Shown here: one piece after another, positions 52,260 through 59,951 of the stretch
Layout: each line of letters opens with the position of its first letter
Numbering within the stretch: position 1 is the stretch's first letter
Source: JAWLHK01 sp041690355 [NCBI: bacterium]
GTDB lineage: Bacteria > J088 > JAWLBW01
Assembly (NCBI GenBank): GCA_041690355.1
Contig: JAWLHK010000001.1
Location: forward strand, 248,001 to 312,000
Length of the DNA stretch: 64,000 nucleotides
Direction: 5' to 3'
Notes under the pieces: model-generated
Told to the model about the DNA's origin: nothing
Databases searched by the model: none
The model's input: the letters and a program-made list of their open reading frames with translations, nothing else
Position numbers and translations under genes: made by a program

Positions 52260-54221
52260 TCAGGCCGGTGCGCCCACGGCGCGGCGCTGGCGGCGCGAGC
52301 GGAGATGCCAGAGCACGAAGAGGAACACCGCGAGGGCGACCTGGGCGAGAAAGCTCTCGACGGTGGGGAAGATGCCGAGAATCTCGGCCCGCAGATTCAC
52401 GGGGAGCGAGGTGACCGAGATGAGGCCCGCTTCCTGCAGCGAGTGAATCCCCTTGCCGAGCAGGACGACCGAGAGCAGGAGAATGAGCCCGGCCGAAAGC
52501 TGGAAGAAGCGCTGCAGCGGCAGGCGCGCGCCGAGGCGCAGCATGGCCCAGGTCATGATCGCAATGCCCACGAGCCCCACGACGAAGCCGAGCAGCAGGG
52601 CCGAACCGGTACCCTCGCCGGCTTCGAGGGAGAGCGCACGGTAGAAGAGCACGGTCTCGAAGACTTCGCGGTAGACAGCGAGAAAGGCGATGCCGGCGAA
52701 GGTGTAGAACCGGTTCTCGCGCACGGCCTGGCGCGCCCGCTGGTTCACGAAGGCGGCCCACTTCTGAATTTCCCCCTGCCCGTGCAGCCAGAGCCCGACG
52801 AAGAGGAGCACGACGACGGCGAGCAGCCCGACGACCCCCTCGAGCACCTCGCGCCCCGCGCCGCTGATATCGAGCAGGGTGTCGGAGAGAACCCACGTCA
52901 AGATCCCCGCCGCAATGGCCGCGATCCAGCCGGCGTGCGTCCAGTGGCGCGCGCGGGGCACCTGCATGCGGCGCAGAACGGCCAGCAGGGCGACGACGAC
53001 GAGCACCGCCTCGAACCCCTCGCGCAGCAGAATGAGCAGGGCCGCGAGCGCCGTCATGCCGAAACTCAGCTTGTCGCCGCCGAGCAACGATTCTGCTCGG
53101 CGGATCGTTTTGCGCGCCTCGGCGGCCGCGATCTCCGTCCGTTCCACATCCCCCGATTCCACCGCGTTGCGCAGCCCCATCATGGCCGCCTCGAGCTCGA
53201 CGACGATGTTCGCGTCCCGGGCGCGCAGGCGGGCCTCGAACGGCTCGATGCCGTCGAGATAGGCGGAAAGGGCAAGACTCCGGGCCTCGTCGTCGTTGCC
53301 GCCGCGCAGGGCGCCGACGGTCTTGTCGATCTGGCTCAGGGCGAGATCGAGCTGGCGGCGCGAGGCGAGAAAGCGGGCCGGGTCGAGACGCAGGGCGAGG
53401 AAAAGGGGATCGTCCTCGCCGCCGAGGGCCGCAGCCAGCTGGCGGTCGTTCTGCACAGCCAGGTCGTTCAGGTTCGGAAGCGTCCGCTCGCCGACGTCGA
53501 TTGCCGCATAGTCGGCCGCATCGAGCCGCCCCTGGTACTTCATGCCCGTGATGTAGAAGGCGAGCGACCACGCTTCCTCATCGGTGAGCTGCGGAAAGGC
53601 CGGCATCCCGGTCCCCTGCACGCCGTTGCGGATCGTGTTGAAGTACTGGAAGGGGGAGATGGACTTGGCGTCTTCGGTGCGGAAGCTGGCGGGCGCCGGT
53701 TCGAGCCCCGCGCCATCCGGTCCGTCGCCGCGCCCCTCGACGCCGTGGCAGGAGGCGCACTGTCCCGCATACAACCGCGCGGCGACCTTCATGTCGGGCC
53801 ACTCCGTCGGGGCCATGGGGATGCCGGTGCGCTCGAGCACGACGTCGCGCAGCTTCCCGGTCCGCTCGGCGATCTCTTCGGGGGGAACTTTGGCGTCGAC
53901 CGCCGCGCCGAGCGCCTCGAGTTCCGCGAGGAAGGCCGCGTCGTTGCGCAGCGCCTCGACCTCGCCGGCGGACTTGCGCACGGTGGCGACGAATTCCTGC
54001 TGTTCCTCATATTCCGGCGCGCTGATCACCTGGCCGTCCTGCACGGCGACGCCGTAGTCGCGGCCGATGTAGTCGAGCAGGTGCACCATGAGGCGCGGCA
54101 GCTCGCTCGCCTCGGAAGTTCCCTGGGCCGCGGCGGGCGCCGCAGCGGCGAGCAAGATCGCGCCGGCCAGCAGGGGCAGGAACAGGGCGGAACGGAGTAG
54201 GCGGAAGGGTGTCGTGCGCAT
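52260..54221 (-). CDS. Cytochrome c-FTR1 iron permease fusion
   Basis: 653 aa. Signal peptide 1-33; a helical periplasmic region; class I cytochrome c with CASCH at 155-159 and GTGMPAFPQLTDEE; a second helical segment (~240-380); then the FTR1 permease with seven or so membrane helices, REGFE at 400-404 and YREVFE at 517-522, the two REGLE-type Fe-binding motifs. The periplasmic haem domain is suited to oxidise Fe2+ before uptake, replacing the copper oxidase of yeast Fet3/Ftr1. Downstream of fur by 14 bp and covered by a Fur box, so iron-repressed. Such fusions occur across Proteobacteria (FTR1/Efe-like family). Confidence 0.92.
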   Translation of the reverse strand: MRTTPFRLLRSALFLPLLAGAILLAAAAPAAAQGTSEASELPRLMVHLLDYIGRDYGVAVQDGQVISAPEYEEQQEFVATVRKSAGEVEALRNDAAFLAELEALGAAVDAKVPPEEIAERTGKLRDVVLERTGIPMAPTEWPDMKVAARLYAGQCASCHGVEGRGDGPDGAGLEPAPASFRTEDAKSISPFQYFNTIRNGVQGTGMPAFPQLTDEEAWSLAFYITGMKYQGRLDAADYAAIDVGERTLPNLNDLAVQNDRQLAAALGGEDDPLFLALRLDPARFLASRRQLDLALSQIDKTVGALRGGNDDEARSLALSAYLDGIEPFEARLRARDANIVVELEAAMMGLRNAVESGDVERTEIAAAEARKTIRRAESLLGGDKLSFGMTALAALLILLREGFEAVLVVVALLAVLRRMQVPRARHWTHAGWIAAIAAGILTWVLSDTLLDISGAGREVLEGVVGLLAVVVLLFVGLWLHGQGEIQKWAAFVNQRARQAVRENRFYTFAGIAFLAVYREVFETVLFYRALSLEAGEGTGSALLLGFVVGLVGIAIMTWAMLRLGARLPLQRFFQLSAGLILLLSVVLLGKGIHSLQEAGLISVTSLPVNLRAEILGIFPTVESFLAQVALAVFLFVLWHLRSRRQRRAVGAPA

Positions 54222-54235
54222 GGGAAATCCTGGAA

Positions 54236-54703
54236 TCAGGAGGCTCGGGTCGAACGCGGGCGCCCGGCGGCGGAACAGCGGCGGCAGTAGCCGTAGAGTT
54301 CCATGTTGTGATGGGTCACCGTGAAGCCGTGCTCGCGGGCGACCTGCTCCTGCATGCGCTCGATGCGATCATTTTCAAACTCCTCGATGTTGCCGCAGCC
54401 GATGCAGATCATGTGGTCGTGATGTTCGTCCATGTCGCGCACGTGCTCGTAGCGGGCGTGACCGTCGCCGAAGTTCCACTCGCGGGCCAGGCCGGCCTCC
54501 TTGAGCAGCTTGAGCGTGCGGTAGACCGTGGCAAAGCCAATGTTGGCGTGACGCTTCTTGATCTCGTTGTAGAGCTCTTCGACGCTGGAGTGACGGTCGA
54601 CCTCGAAGAAGACCTCGACGATCAGGTCGCGCTGCTGCGTGTTCTTCAGGCCCTTCTGGCGGATGAAGTCGCGGAAGTGTTCGCGGGGGTCGACGGCGGT
54701 CAC
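54236..54703 (-). CDS. fur: Ferric uptake regulator Fur
   Basis: 155 aa. N-terminal winged helix (TQQRDLIVEVFFEVDRHSSVEEL, ANIGFATVYRTLKLLKEAGLA) and dimer domain with the metal-site motif HHDHMICIGCG (residues 94-104, C100, C103) and a second C-x2-C (C140, C143). GTG at 54703 is chosen: GGAG lies 9 bases upstream, and the longer frame to 54766 would translate through the Fur box itself. Represses itself and the downstream cytochrome c-FTR1 gene when Fe2+ is plentiful. Confidence 0.94.
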   Translation of the reverse strand: MTAVDPREHFRDFIRQKGLKNTQQRDLIVEVFFEVDRHSSVEELYNEIKKRHANIGFATVYRTLKLLKEAGLAREWNFGDGHARYEHVRDMDEHHDHMICIGCGNIEEFENDRIERMQEQVAREHGFTVTHHNMELYGYCRRCSAAGRPRSTRAS

Positions 54704-54721
54704 CTGGGCTCCATTGAAATT

Positions 54722-54740
54722 GATAATGATTATCATTAGG
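54722..54740. promoter_or_regulatory. Fur box upstream of fur-ftr1
   Basis: TAATGAT-T-ATCATTA (54724-54738) is a perfect 7-1-7 palindrome, extended to GATAATGATTATCATTA, within two positions of the classical 19-bp Fur box. It lies 19 bp before the fur start. Confidence 0.92.
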
Positions 54741-54896
54741 ATACTCGATGCGTGAGCGGGTTGCAAGGGGCACGGGGGCTTTCAGTCTTCCGTTTGTCGC
54801 GGGCTCTCCTGCATTCCACCCGGGCCGCCCCCCCCTGCCGCCGATCCGTAACCCTTGCTATTTTGGAAAGAGCCAACGGCCATCCAGGGGGGGATC

Positions 54897-55703
54897 ATGG
54901 GGTGGATGCTCGTCAGCGCGGCGGCACTCTTCGTGTCGATTTCCGTCGCGCGCCCCGATGAGGCGGCACATTCAACGCCGGTCATCGTCGACTTTCGGTC
55001 CGCAGCCGGCGCCGATCCGGAATCCACCGCCCGGGCGTTGTGCCTGCGCTTCGGCTGCACCGTGCGCCACGTCTACCGCATTCTGCCCGGCATGGCCGTG
55101 AGCGGCGGCGACACCGTGCGCCTGGCGCGCGCCGCCGAGGTAGCGCGCGTCGTTGCCGATCCGGTCGTGCGCCTCGCACCGCACGGCCCGCATCTCATGG
55201 GTTCGCCGCCGGGAGCGCTGGTTGTCGTCGGGGCCCTCCCGGGCGACACGTTCGCCCCCGTGCGCCGCTGGCGGATGCGCACCGTGCCCACGGCCGCGCC
55301 CCCCGCCGCCGCCTCGCCGGCCGCCGCACCGTTCGGCAGGGTCGGAAGCGATCCGGCCGCGGGCTCGCCGGCCGGAGATCGCGGAGACGCGGTCCGCATC
55401 GCCCGGGAGCTGCTGCGCGACCCGATGCGTCCGCTCTGGCTCTTCGACGTCGTCGACGAAGACGGGCGGGGGCGCGCCTCGGACGTTCTCGCCGCGCTCG
55501 AGACGCTGGTGACGATGCGCTTCGCCGTAGGGGTCGTCTTCATGCCGCTCGCCTTCGCCGAGGCGCCGCGTTCGTCCCCCGACGATCCCGCGCGCGCTCC
55601 GGTGCTGCGCCTGTGCCGCATGGTCGACGACGTGCTGCGGCGCGGGTTGCTGGTCGTCACGGACCTGGATCGCGGGTGTCTGGCGGATCCGGCGCTGCCG
55701 TGA
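54897..55703 (+). CDS. Exported subtilase-like remnant with I9-type prodomain
   Basis: 268 aa. Signal-like N-terminus (WMLVSAAALFVSISVA). Residues ~25-90 resemble a peptidase inhibitor I9 prodomain (RHVYRILPGMAVSGGDTVRLARAAEVARVVADPVV). After a Pro/Ala linker, DVVDEDGRGRASDVLAALETLVTMRFAVGVVFMPLAF followed by RRGLLVVTDLDRG (read in parts) resembles the subtilase core between the catalytic His and the oxyanion Asn, but the His, catalytic Ser and GTSMA motif are absent. So it is a catalytically dead or truncated S8 homologue at best. ATG at 54897 chosen for AGGGGGG upstream; the TTG at 54855 is less likely. Assignment tentative. Confidence 0.5.
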   Translation: MGWMLVSAAALFVSISVARPDEAAHSTPVIVDFRSAAGADPESTARALCLRFGCTVRHVYRILPGMAVSGGDTVRLARAAEVARVVADPVVRLAPHGPHLMGSPPGALVVVGALPGDTFAPVRRWRMRTVPTAAPPAAASPAAAPFGRVGSDPAAGSPAGDRGDAVRIARELLRDPMRPLWLFDVVDEDGRGRASDVLAALETLVTMRFAVGVVFMPLAFAEAPRSSPDDPARAPVLRLCRMVDDVLRRGLLVVTDLDRGCLADPALP

Positions 55704-55828
55704 GCGCTCGAGGCGCCCGAAGAATTCCGCGGCCACGTTAGGCGTTCCTACGTCAAGCGTCCCTTCCAAAGAGCCGTTCCCATTCGGACCATTGCTCCAT
55801 ACCGTGCTCCGTAGCTGGGCCGCCGTGA

Positions 55829-55952
55829 AGATCCGCCCTCTGGGCGGAGGAAGGGCAAAAAAACGATCGGGGGCGTCCTTACCTCAAGAGTGCGACCCCG
55901 CTGGGGTCGAAGGGCAAAGAACGAACAACGGGAGGCGTGCCTGATCGCAAGC
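55829..55952. repeat. Two tandem ~60-bp hairpin repeats
   Basis: Unit 1 (55829-55887): CCGCCC-TCT-GGGCGG, then GAAGGGCAAAAAAACG and GGGGGCGTCCTTACCTCAAG. Unit 2 (55888-55950): CGACCCC-GCT-GGGGTCG, then AAGGGCAAAGAACGAAC and GGGAGGCGTGCCTGATCGCAAG. Stem sequences differ while the pairing and flanks are kept, which suggests selection on structure. The 55704-56140 gap otherwise holds no gene. Confidence 0.6.
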
Positions 55953-56048
55953 GTGGGCACCGACCGACTACCGCGGAAAATGGTGCGCGGTCGACTCGGG
56001 AGCCGATGACAAGGGCGCCTCGCACGCAAATCAGGAATCCATCGTCCT

Positions 56049-56080
56049 CGGGTCCCCCCTCGGGCGACGACAGGGGGGCC
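56049..56080. repeat. Short dispersed repeat, GGGTCCCCCCTCGGG type, copy 1
   Basis: GGGTCCCCCCTCGGGCGACG followed by ACAGGGGGGCC; matched at 59791-59836. The arms CCCCCCTCG/CGACAGGGGGG can pair imperfectly. Confidence 0.7.
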
Positions 56081-56141
56081 CCGCGGCTCCCGCCACGCCG
56101 GAGCTACCGCTCGCCGTTGGCGCCCGTTGCGCCCGTGGGGG

Positions 56142-56150
56142 TACTATGAT
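56142..56150 (+). promoter_or_regulatory. -10 region for speA
   Basis: TACTATGAT contains two overlapping hexamers (TACTAT, TATGAT) about 50 bp before the chosen TTG start. It argues against the earlier in-frame TTG at 56127, which lies upstream of this promoter. Confidence 0.45.
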
Positions 56151-56198
56151 CGGAATTGTCTTTATTCCGTTTCTGCCCGCACCAAGGGGACGCCTGCA

Positions 56199-58127
56199 TT
56201 GGAAGAAAACGTCATTGACCGTGAGGCCTGGGCCATCGAAGACTCTACGCGCCTCTACATGATCGACCGCTGGGGGCTCGACTATTTCCGCGTCAACGAA
56301 CAGGGGAACCTGATCGTCACCCCGACGGAAGATCCGACGGCGACCATCCCCATCGTCGACGTCGTCGAAGAAGCCCTCGCCCGCGGCCTGCGCACCCCTC
56401 TGCTCATCCGCTTTCAGGATCTGCTCCGCCACCGCGTCGAACAGATCAACCAGGCCTTCGCGCGCGCCATTGCCGAGAACAAGTTCAACGGCAAGTACAT
56501 GGGCGTGTTCCCCATCAAGGTCAACCAGCTGCGCGAGGTGGTCGAAGAGATCAACGACGCCGGCCGTCCCTTCAACTACGGCCTCGAAGCCGGCAGCAAG
56601 CCCGAGCTCATGGCCGCGCTCTCGATCCACAACCATCCCGAGAGCCTGATCGTCTGCAACGGCTATAAGGACCGCCAGTTCATCCGCATGGCGCTGCTGG
56701 GCAACAAGCTCGGCAAGAAGGTCGTCATGGTGGCCGAGAAGCTGAGCGAGATTCAGTCGATCATCCGCCAGAGTCAGGAGATGGGGGTCGAGCCGATCGT
56801 GGGCATCCGCGTGCGCCTGTTCGCCAAGGGCGAGGGCAAGTGGGCCACCTCGGCCGGCGAGAACGCCAAGTTCGGCCTCTCGACCGCCGAGCTGCTCGAA
56901 GCGGTCGACATGCTCAAGCGCGAAGGGCTCGGGCACACCTTCAAGCTGCTCCACTTTCACATCGGCTCGCAGGTCCCGAACATCTTCACCATCAAGCGGG
57001 CCGTGCGCGAAGCCGCGCGCTTCTACGCCAAGCTGGTCAAGATGGGCGCCCAGCTCGATTACATGGACGTCGGCGGCGGCCTCGGCGTCGACTACAGCGG
57101 CAACCGCGCCAGCTTCCACAGCTCGACCAACTACTCGCTGCAGGAATACGCCAACGACATCGTCTACAACATCCTCGACGTCTGCGACGAAGAAAAAGTT
57201 CCCCACCCGAACATCGTGAGCGAGAGCGGCCGCGCCGTCGTCGCCCACCACTCGGTGCTCATCGCCGAAACCTTCGGACAGATCGAGAAGGCGCGCGGCG
57301 TGCACGAGGTCGAGATCACGAAGGAGAGCCACAAGCTCCTGCGCGACCTGGGCTACCTGCGCGACAACCTCGACCGTCGCGACCTGCGTGAGTCGCAGCA
57401 CGACCTGATGGCGATCAAAGAAGAGTCGCAGGCCATGTTCAACCTCGGCCTGCTCGATCTGGTCGTCAAGGCGCAGGTCGAACAGCTGTTCTGGCACCTG
57501 GCCGCCGAGATCCTCAAGCGCTTCCGGGACTTTCCGCCCGAGGAAATTCCCGAAGAAGTGAGCGACCTGCAGAACAAGCTCTCCGACCAGTTCCTCATGA
57601 ACTTCTCGGTCTTCCAGTCGCTGCTCGACCACTGGGCGCTCGGCCAGCTGTTTCCCATCAGCCCGATTCACCGGCTGCATGAGGAACCGGTTCGCAACAG
57701 CACGCTCGTCGACATCACCTGCGACTCCGACGGCAAGGTGAGCCGCTTCATCGATCCCTCCGACTACCGCGACACCCTGCCCCTGCACGCGCCCGACGGC
57801 AAGCCGTACTATCTCGGCTTCTTCATGACGGGCGCCTACCAGGAGATCATGGGCGACATGCACAATCTCTTCGGCCGCGTGCACGAAGTGCACGTCTTTC
57901 TGGATCCGGACGAGGAAGACGGCTGGTATATCGAGGAAATCATCGAGGGCTCGACCATTGAAACCGTGCTGCGCCTCACGCAGTACCACGAGAACGAGCT
58001 GGTCAAGGGGCTCAAGGCCCAGGTCGACGCGGCCATCAAGGGCGACCGCCTGAAACCCAACGAGGGGATGCGGCTGCTCGCCGAGTACGAGAAGACGCTG
58101 AAGGAATATACGTACTTGCAGTTCTAG
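56199..58127 (+). CDS. speA: Biosynthetic arginine decarboxylase
   Basis: 642 aa, normal for SpeA. PLP-dependent, converts arginine to agmatine for putrescine synthesis. PLP-lysine region GVFPIKVNQLREVV, FNYGLEAGSKPEL, LHFHIGSQ, DVGGGLGVDYSG, the C-terminal acceptor SESGRAVVAHHSVL and the SpeA-specific late DPDEEDGWYIEEIIEG. The TTG at 56199 is chosen because AAGGGGA precedes it and the conserved sequence (WAIEDSTRLYMIDRWG) follows shortly; the open frame to 56127 starts upstream of the apparent promoter. Confidence 0.95.
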   Translation: MEENVIDREAWAIEDSTRLYMIDRWGLDYFRVNEQGNLIVTPTEDPTATIPIVDVVEEALARGLRTPLLIRFQDLLRHRVEQINQAFARAIAENKFNGKYMGVFPIKVNQLREVVEEINDAGRPFNYGLEAGSKPELMAALSIHNHPESLIVCNGYKDRQFIRMALLGNKLGKKVVMVAEKLSEIQSIIRQSQEMGVEPIVGIRVRLFAKGEGKWATSAGENAKFGLSTAELLEAVDMLKREGLGHTFKLLHFHIGSQVPNIFTIKRAVREAARFYAKLVKMGAQLDYMDVGGGLGVDYSGNRASFHSSTNYSLQEYANDIVYNILDVCDEEKVPHPNIVSESGRAVVAHHSVLIAETFGQIEKARGVHEVEITKESHKLLRDLGYLRDNLDRRDLRESQHDLMAIKEESQAMFNLGLLDLVVKAQVEQLFWHLAAEILKRFRDFPPEEIPEEVSDLQNKLSDQFLMNFSVFQSLLDHWALGQLFPISPIHRLHEEPVRNSTLVDITCDSDGKVSRFIDPSDYRDTLPLHAPDGKPYYLGFFMTGAYQEIMGDMHNLFGRVHEVHVFLDPDEEDGWYIEEIIEGSTIETVLRLTQYHENELVKGLKAQVDAAIKGDRLKPNEGMRLLAEYEKTLKEYTYLQF

Positions 58128-58137
58128 GGCCAGACGT

Positions 58138-58245
58138 AAAGCGCCAAGTGCCAAGCGCTGAGCGCTGAGCGCCGACAAAAGCTAGGACCTGCGGCTCGAG
58201 TGTCTTTGCCTGTATTCGTCACTCGTCACTCGTAACTCGTCACTT
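58138..58245. repeat. Heptamer arrays, GCGCTTG and GTGACGA families
   Basis: GCGCCAA/GTGCCAA/GCGCTGA units begin 10 bp after speA; GTGACGA-family units (minus-strand reading) end at the stop of the lipoprotein gene at 58245 and, over about 30 bp including the variant unit GTTACGA, equal the array after the kinase gene at 908-938. Confidence 0.88.
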
Positions 58246-58790
58246 CATTCGTACCGAATCTCTCCGCTGCACGAATCCTTCCACCCGGTGCGCTCGTCGA
58301 TGCACAGGCGCGGGCGGCTGAGTTCAAAGGGTCCGATGTCCTCGCCCTCGGCGTAGACGCGGCCGCGGAGGTAGACCGTGTCGGACGAGACCGTGTAGGC
58401 GCCGCGGAACTCCCAGGGCTCGTAGGGGCTGTACCAGGCGCGGAAACTGTTCTGGCTGCGCCCCAGCGCATCGGTGTGCGAGAAGGTTCCCCCCCGGAAG
58501 AACACTTCGCGCGCCCCCTGGCGTCCCACGTCGAGGGTGTAGACGTCGTAGTCCCACCGCATGGCCAGCGGCTGCTCGAAAAGCAGGTGGTGAAAGCCGC
58601 CGTCATAAGTTCCGCTCCAGCTCCCTTGGGGCAGCAGCGTGGCCGGCGACTCCCATCCGTGGCAGACGGTCACCGCCCTGTCTTCGCACCAATAGGGATC
58701 GCCGTCTTCGCCGCAGGCAGGCGTCAGCACGCCGAGCAGAAGCACGAATACGAAGCGGTGGAACCGGCGCACGGTCGTTTCCGGCATCAC
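58245..58790 (-). CDS. Lipoprotein, paralogue 2 of a tandem pair
   Basis: 181 aa, unknown function. Lipoprotein signal RFVFVLLLGVLTPAC. A single beta-rich domain with cysteines: DRAVTVCHGWESPATL, GSWSGTYDGGFHHLLF, VYTLDVGRQGAREVFF, WYSPYEPWEFRGAYTV, RPRLCIDERTGWKDSCSGE. It is collinear with the upstream protein at 58787 (GFWTGSYDAGHHHLLY, YSPWEAWEFRGGYY, RRRLCVREET). The ATGA overlap shows they are co-translated. The stop is the start of a heptamer array. Confidence 0.72.
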   Translation of the reverse strand: MMPETTVRRFHRFVFVLLLGVLTPACGEDGDPYWCEDRAVTVCHGWESPATLLPQGSWSGTYDGGFHHLLFEQPLAMRWDYDVYTLDVGRQGAREVFFRGGTFSHTDALGRSQNSFRAWYSPYEPWEFRGAYTVSSDTVYLRGRVYAEGEDIGPFELSRPRLCIDERTGWKDSCSGEIRYE

Positions 58791-59620
58791 GGCGTCACGG
58801 TGAGCGTCTGTTCGACCTCGCGCGTCTCTTCGCCGTTGTCGACGCTGAAGGAGACGGTGTAGTCGCCCGGCTGCGTCGGCGCGCTGACGACGAACGAGAA
58901 GGTCGTGCCCGTGCGGCTCCAGTTGCCCACGACATCCGTCGGCGCCGTCACGGGGGTCATCCGGATCTCCCAGGCATAGGCGCCGCCCGCGGGCTGCGCT
59001 TCGGCGCTGATGCCGAGGTGCGTCCCCGCCGTAACGGGATTCGGAGCGAGCGTCGCGCGCGCGATGGCGAATCCGTCGTCGGTCGTGTCGGTGACGTCGT
59101 CGTCATAGTCGCGCGTCCAGTCGATGCAGACGTCTTCGGTCTTCGTCTCTTCGCGCACGCAGAGCCGGCGGCGGCGCATCTGGAAGCTGCCGACGGAGTC
59201 GCCTTCGGCAAGCAGGTTGCCGCTGAAGACGATGTCGCTCCCCTGCGTGTAGTAGCCGCCGCGGAACTCCCAGGCCTCCCACGGGCTGTAGCTCGCGAAG
59301 AAGCTGGCCTGGTCGGGAAACAGCGGCCCGTAGCCGTGAAAGGGCGCCGTGCGGAAGAACGGATAGCGAATCGCCCCCTCGCGTTCGACCCGCAGTTCGT
59401 AGGCGTCACCCTGCCAGGTCATCATGACCTCGTTCGTGTAGAGCAGGTGGTGGTGCCCCGCGTCATAGCTGCCGGTCCAGAAGCCCTCCATGACAAGCGT
59501 GTCAGGGGTCTCGTACTCGGCGCAGTAGCTGACCGATTCGGGAAAACAGGTGCTCCCGCCCGGGCCGCAGGCGGTCGTCAGCAGGGGAAGCAGAAGAAGC
59601 AGGGGGGTGAAGATTCGCAT
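58787..59620 (-). CDS. Lipoprotein, paralogue 1 of a tandem pair, with C-terminal Ig-like domain
   Basis: 277 aa. Lipoprotein signal MRIFTPLLLLLPLLTTAC. N-terminal domain as in the 58245 protein (SVSYCAEYETPDTLVMEGFW, HHHLLYTNEVMMTW, YSPWEAWEFRGGYYTQGSD, RRRLCVREETKTEDVCIDW), then an Asp-rich linker (DYDDDVTDTTDDG) and a ~90-residue Ig/PKD-like domain (TLAPNPVTAGTHLGISAEA, TTFSFVVSAPTQPGDYTVSF). The ATG at 59620 is chosen for AAGGAG upstream; the frame extends to 59650. The Asp-rich linker may bind Ca2+. Function unknown. Confidence 0.75.
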   Translation of the reverse strand: MRIFTPLLLLLPLLTTACGPGGSTCFPESVSYCAEYETPDTLVMEGFWTGSYDAGHHHLLYTNEVMMTWQGDAYELRVEREGAIRYPFFRTAPFHGYGPLFPDQASFFASYSPWEAWEFRGGYYTQGSDIVFSGNLLAEGDSVGSFQMRRRRLCVREETKTEDVCIDWTRDYDDDVTDTTDDGFAIARATLAPNPVTAGTHLGISAEAQPAGGAYAWEIRMTPVTAPTDVVGNWSRTGTTFSFVVSAPTQPGDYTVSFSVDNGEETREVEQTLTVTP

Positions 59621-59661
59621 CGTTGTCTCCTTGCAGGAGAGGGTAAGCAAGGGTCGTGCCA

Positions 59662-59711
59662 GTTGAGTCGAGAGTCGAGAGTCTTCGTCGTCGGTCTTCA
59701 GTCGTCAGTCA
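59662..59711. repeat. Heptamer arrays, GAGTCGA and CAGTCGT families
   Basis: GAGTCGAGAGTCGAGAGTC at 59664-59682, then CTTCAGTCGTCAGTC at 59696-59710, upstream of the lipoprotein pair. Confidence 0.8.
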
Positions 59712-59790
59712 TTCCGCGCAGCAGCAGAGCATGGCGTATCCGCAATGAGACCGAACCGTGTCCCATGCCGCCGCAATCACCCCGCAGTTT

Positions 59791-59836
59791 TGGGTCCCCC
59801 CTCGGGGGACGACAGGGGGTCTTGCGACAGGGGGGC
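59791..59836. repeat. Short dispersed repeat, GGGTCCCCCCTCGGG type, copy 2
   Basis: GGGTCCCCCCTCGGGGGACG followed by ACAGGGGGTCTTGCGACAGG; shares its core with 56049-56080. Confidence 0.7.
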
Positions 59837-59901
59837 CGTATGCAGGCAGGGGGCCAGCGGGTCACTCTACCACGGCCGGAAGCCGGCCTCCAGAAACAGA
59901 A

Positions 59902-59930
59902 ACGCCCCGGCGGGGGAACCGCCGGGGCGT
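59902..59930 (-). terminator. Rho-independent terminator of rpoD
   Basis: ACGCCCCGGCGG/CCGCCGGGGCGT, a perfect 12-bp stem with a 5-nt loop, 22 bp after the rpoD stop; on the minus strand it is followed by TTTCTGTTTCTGG. Confidence 0.88.
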
Positions 59931-59951
59931 GGAAATGGTGCCGTCAGACGC

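Noticed and set aside
54704-54766. Longer Fur with an IIIINFNG N-terminus
   Set aside because: These codons are the Fur box itself; a GTG with GGAG lies immediately downstream.
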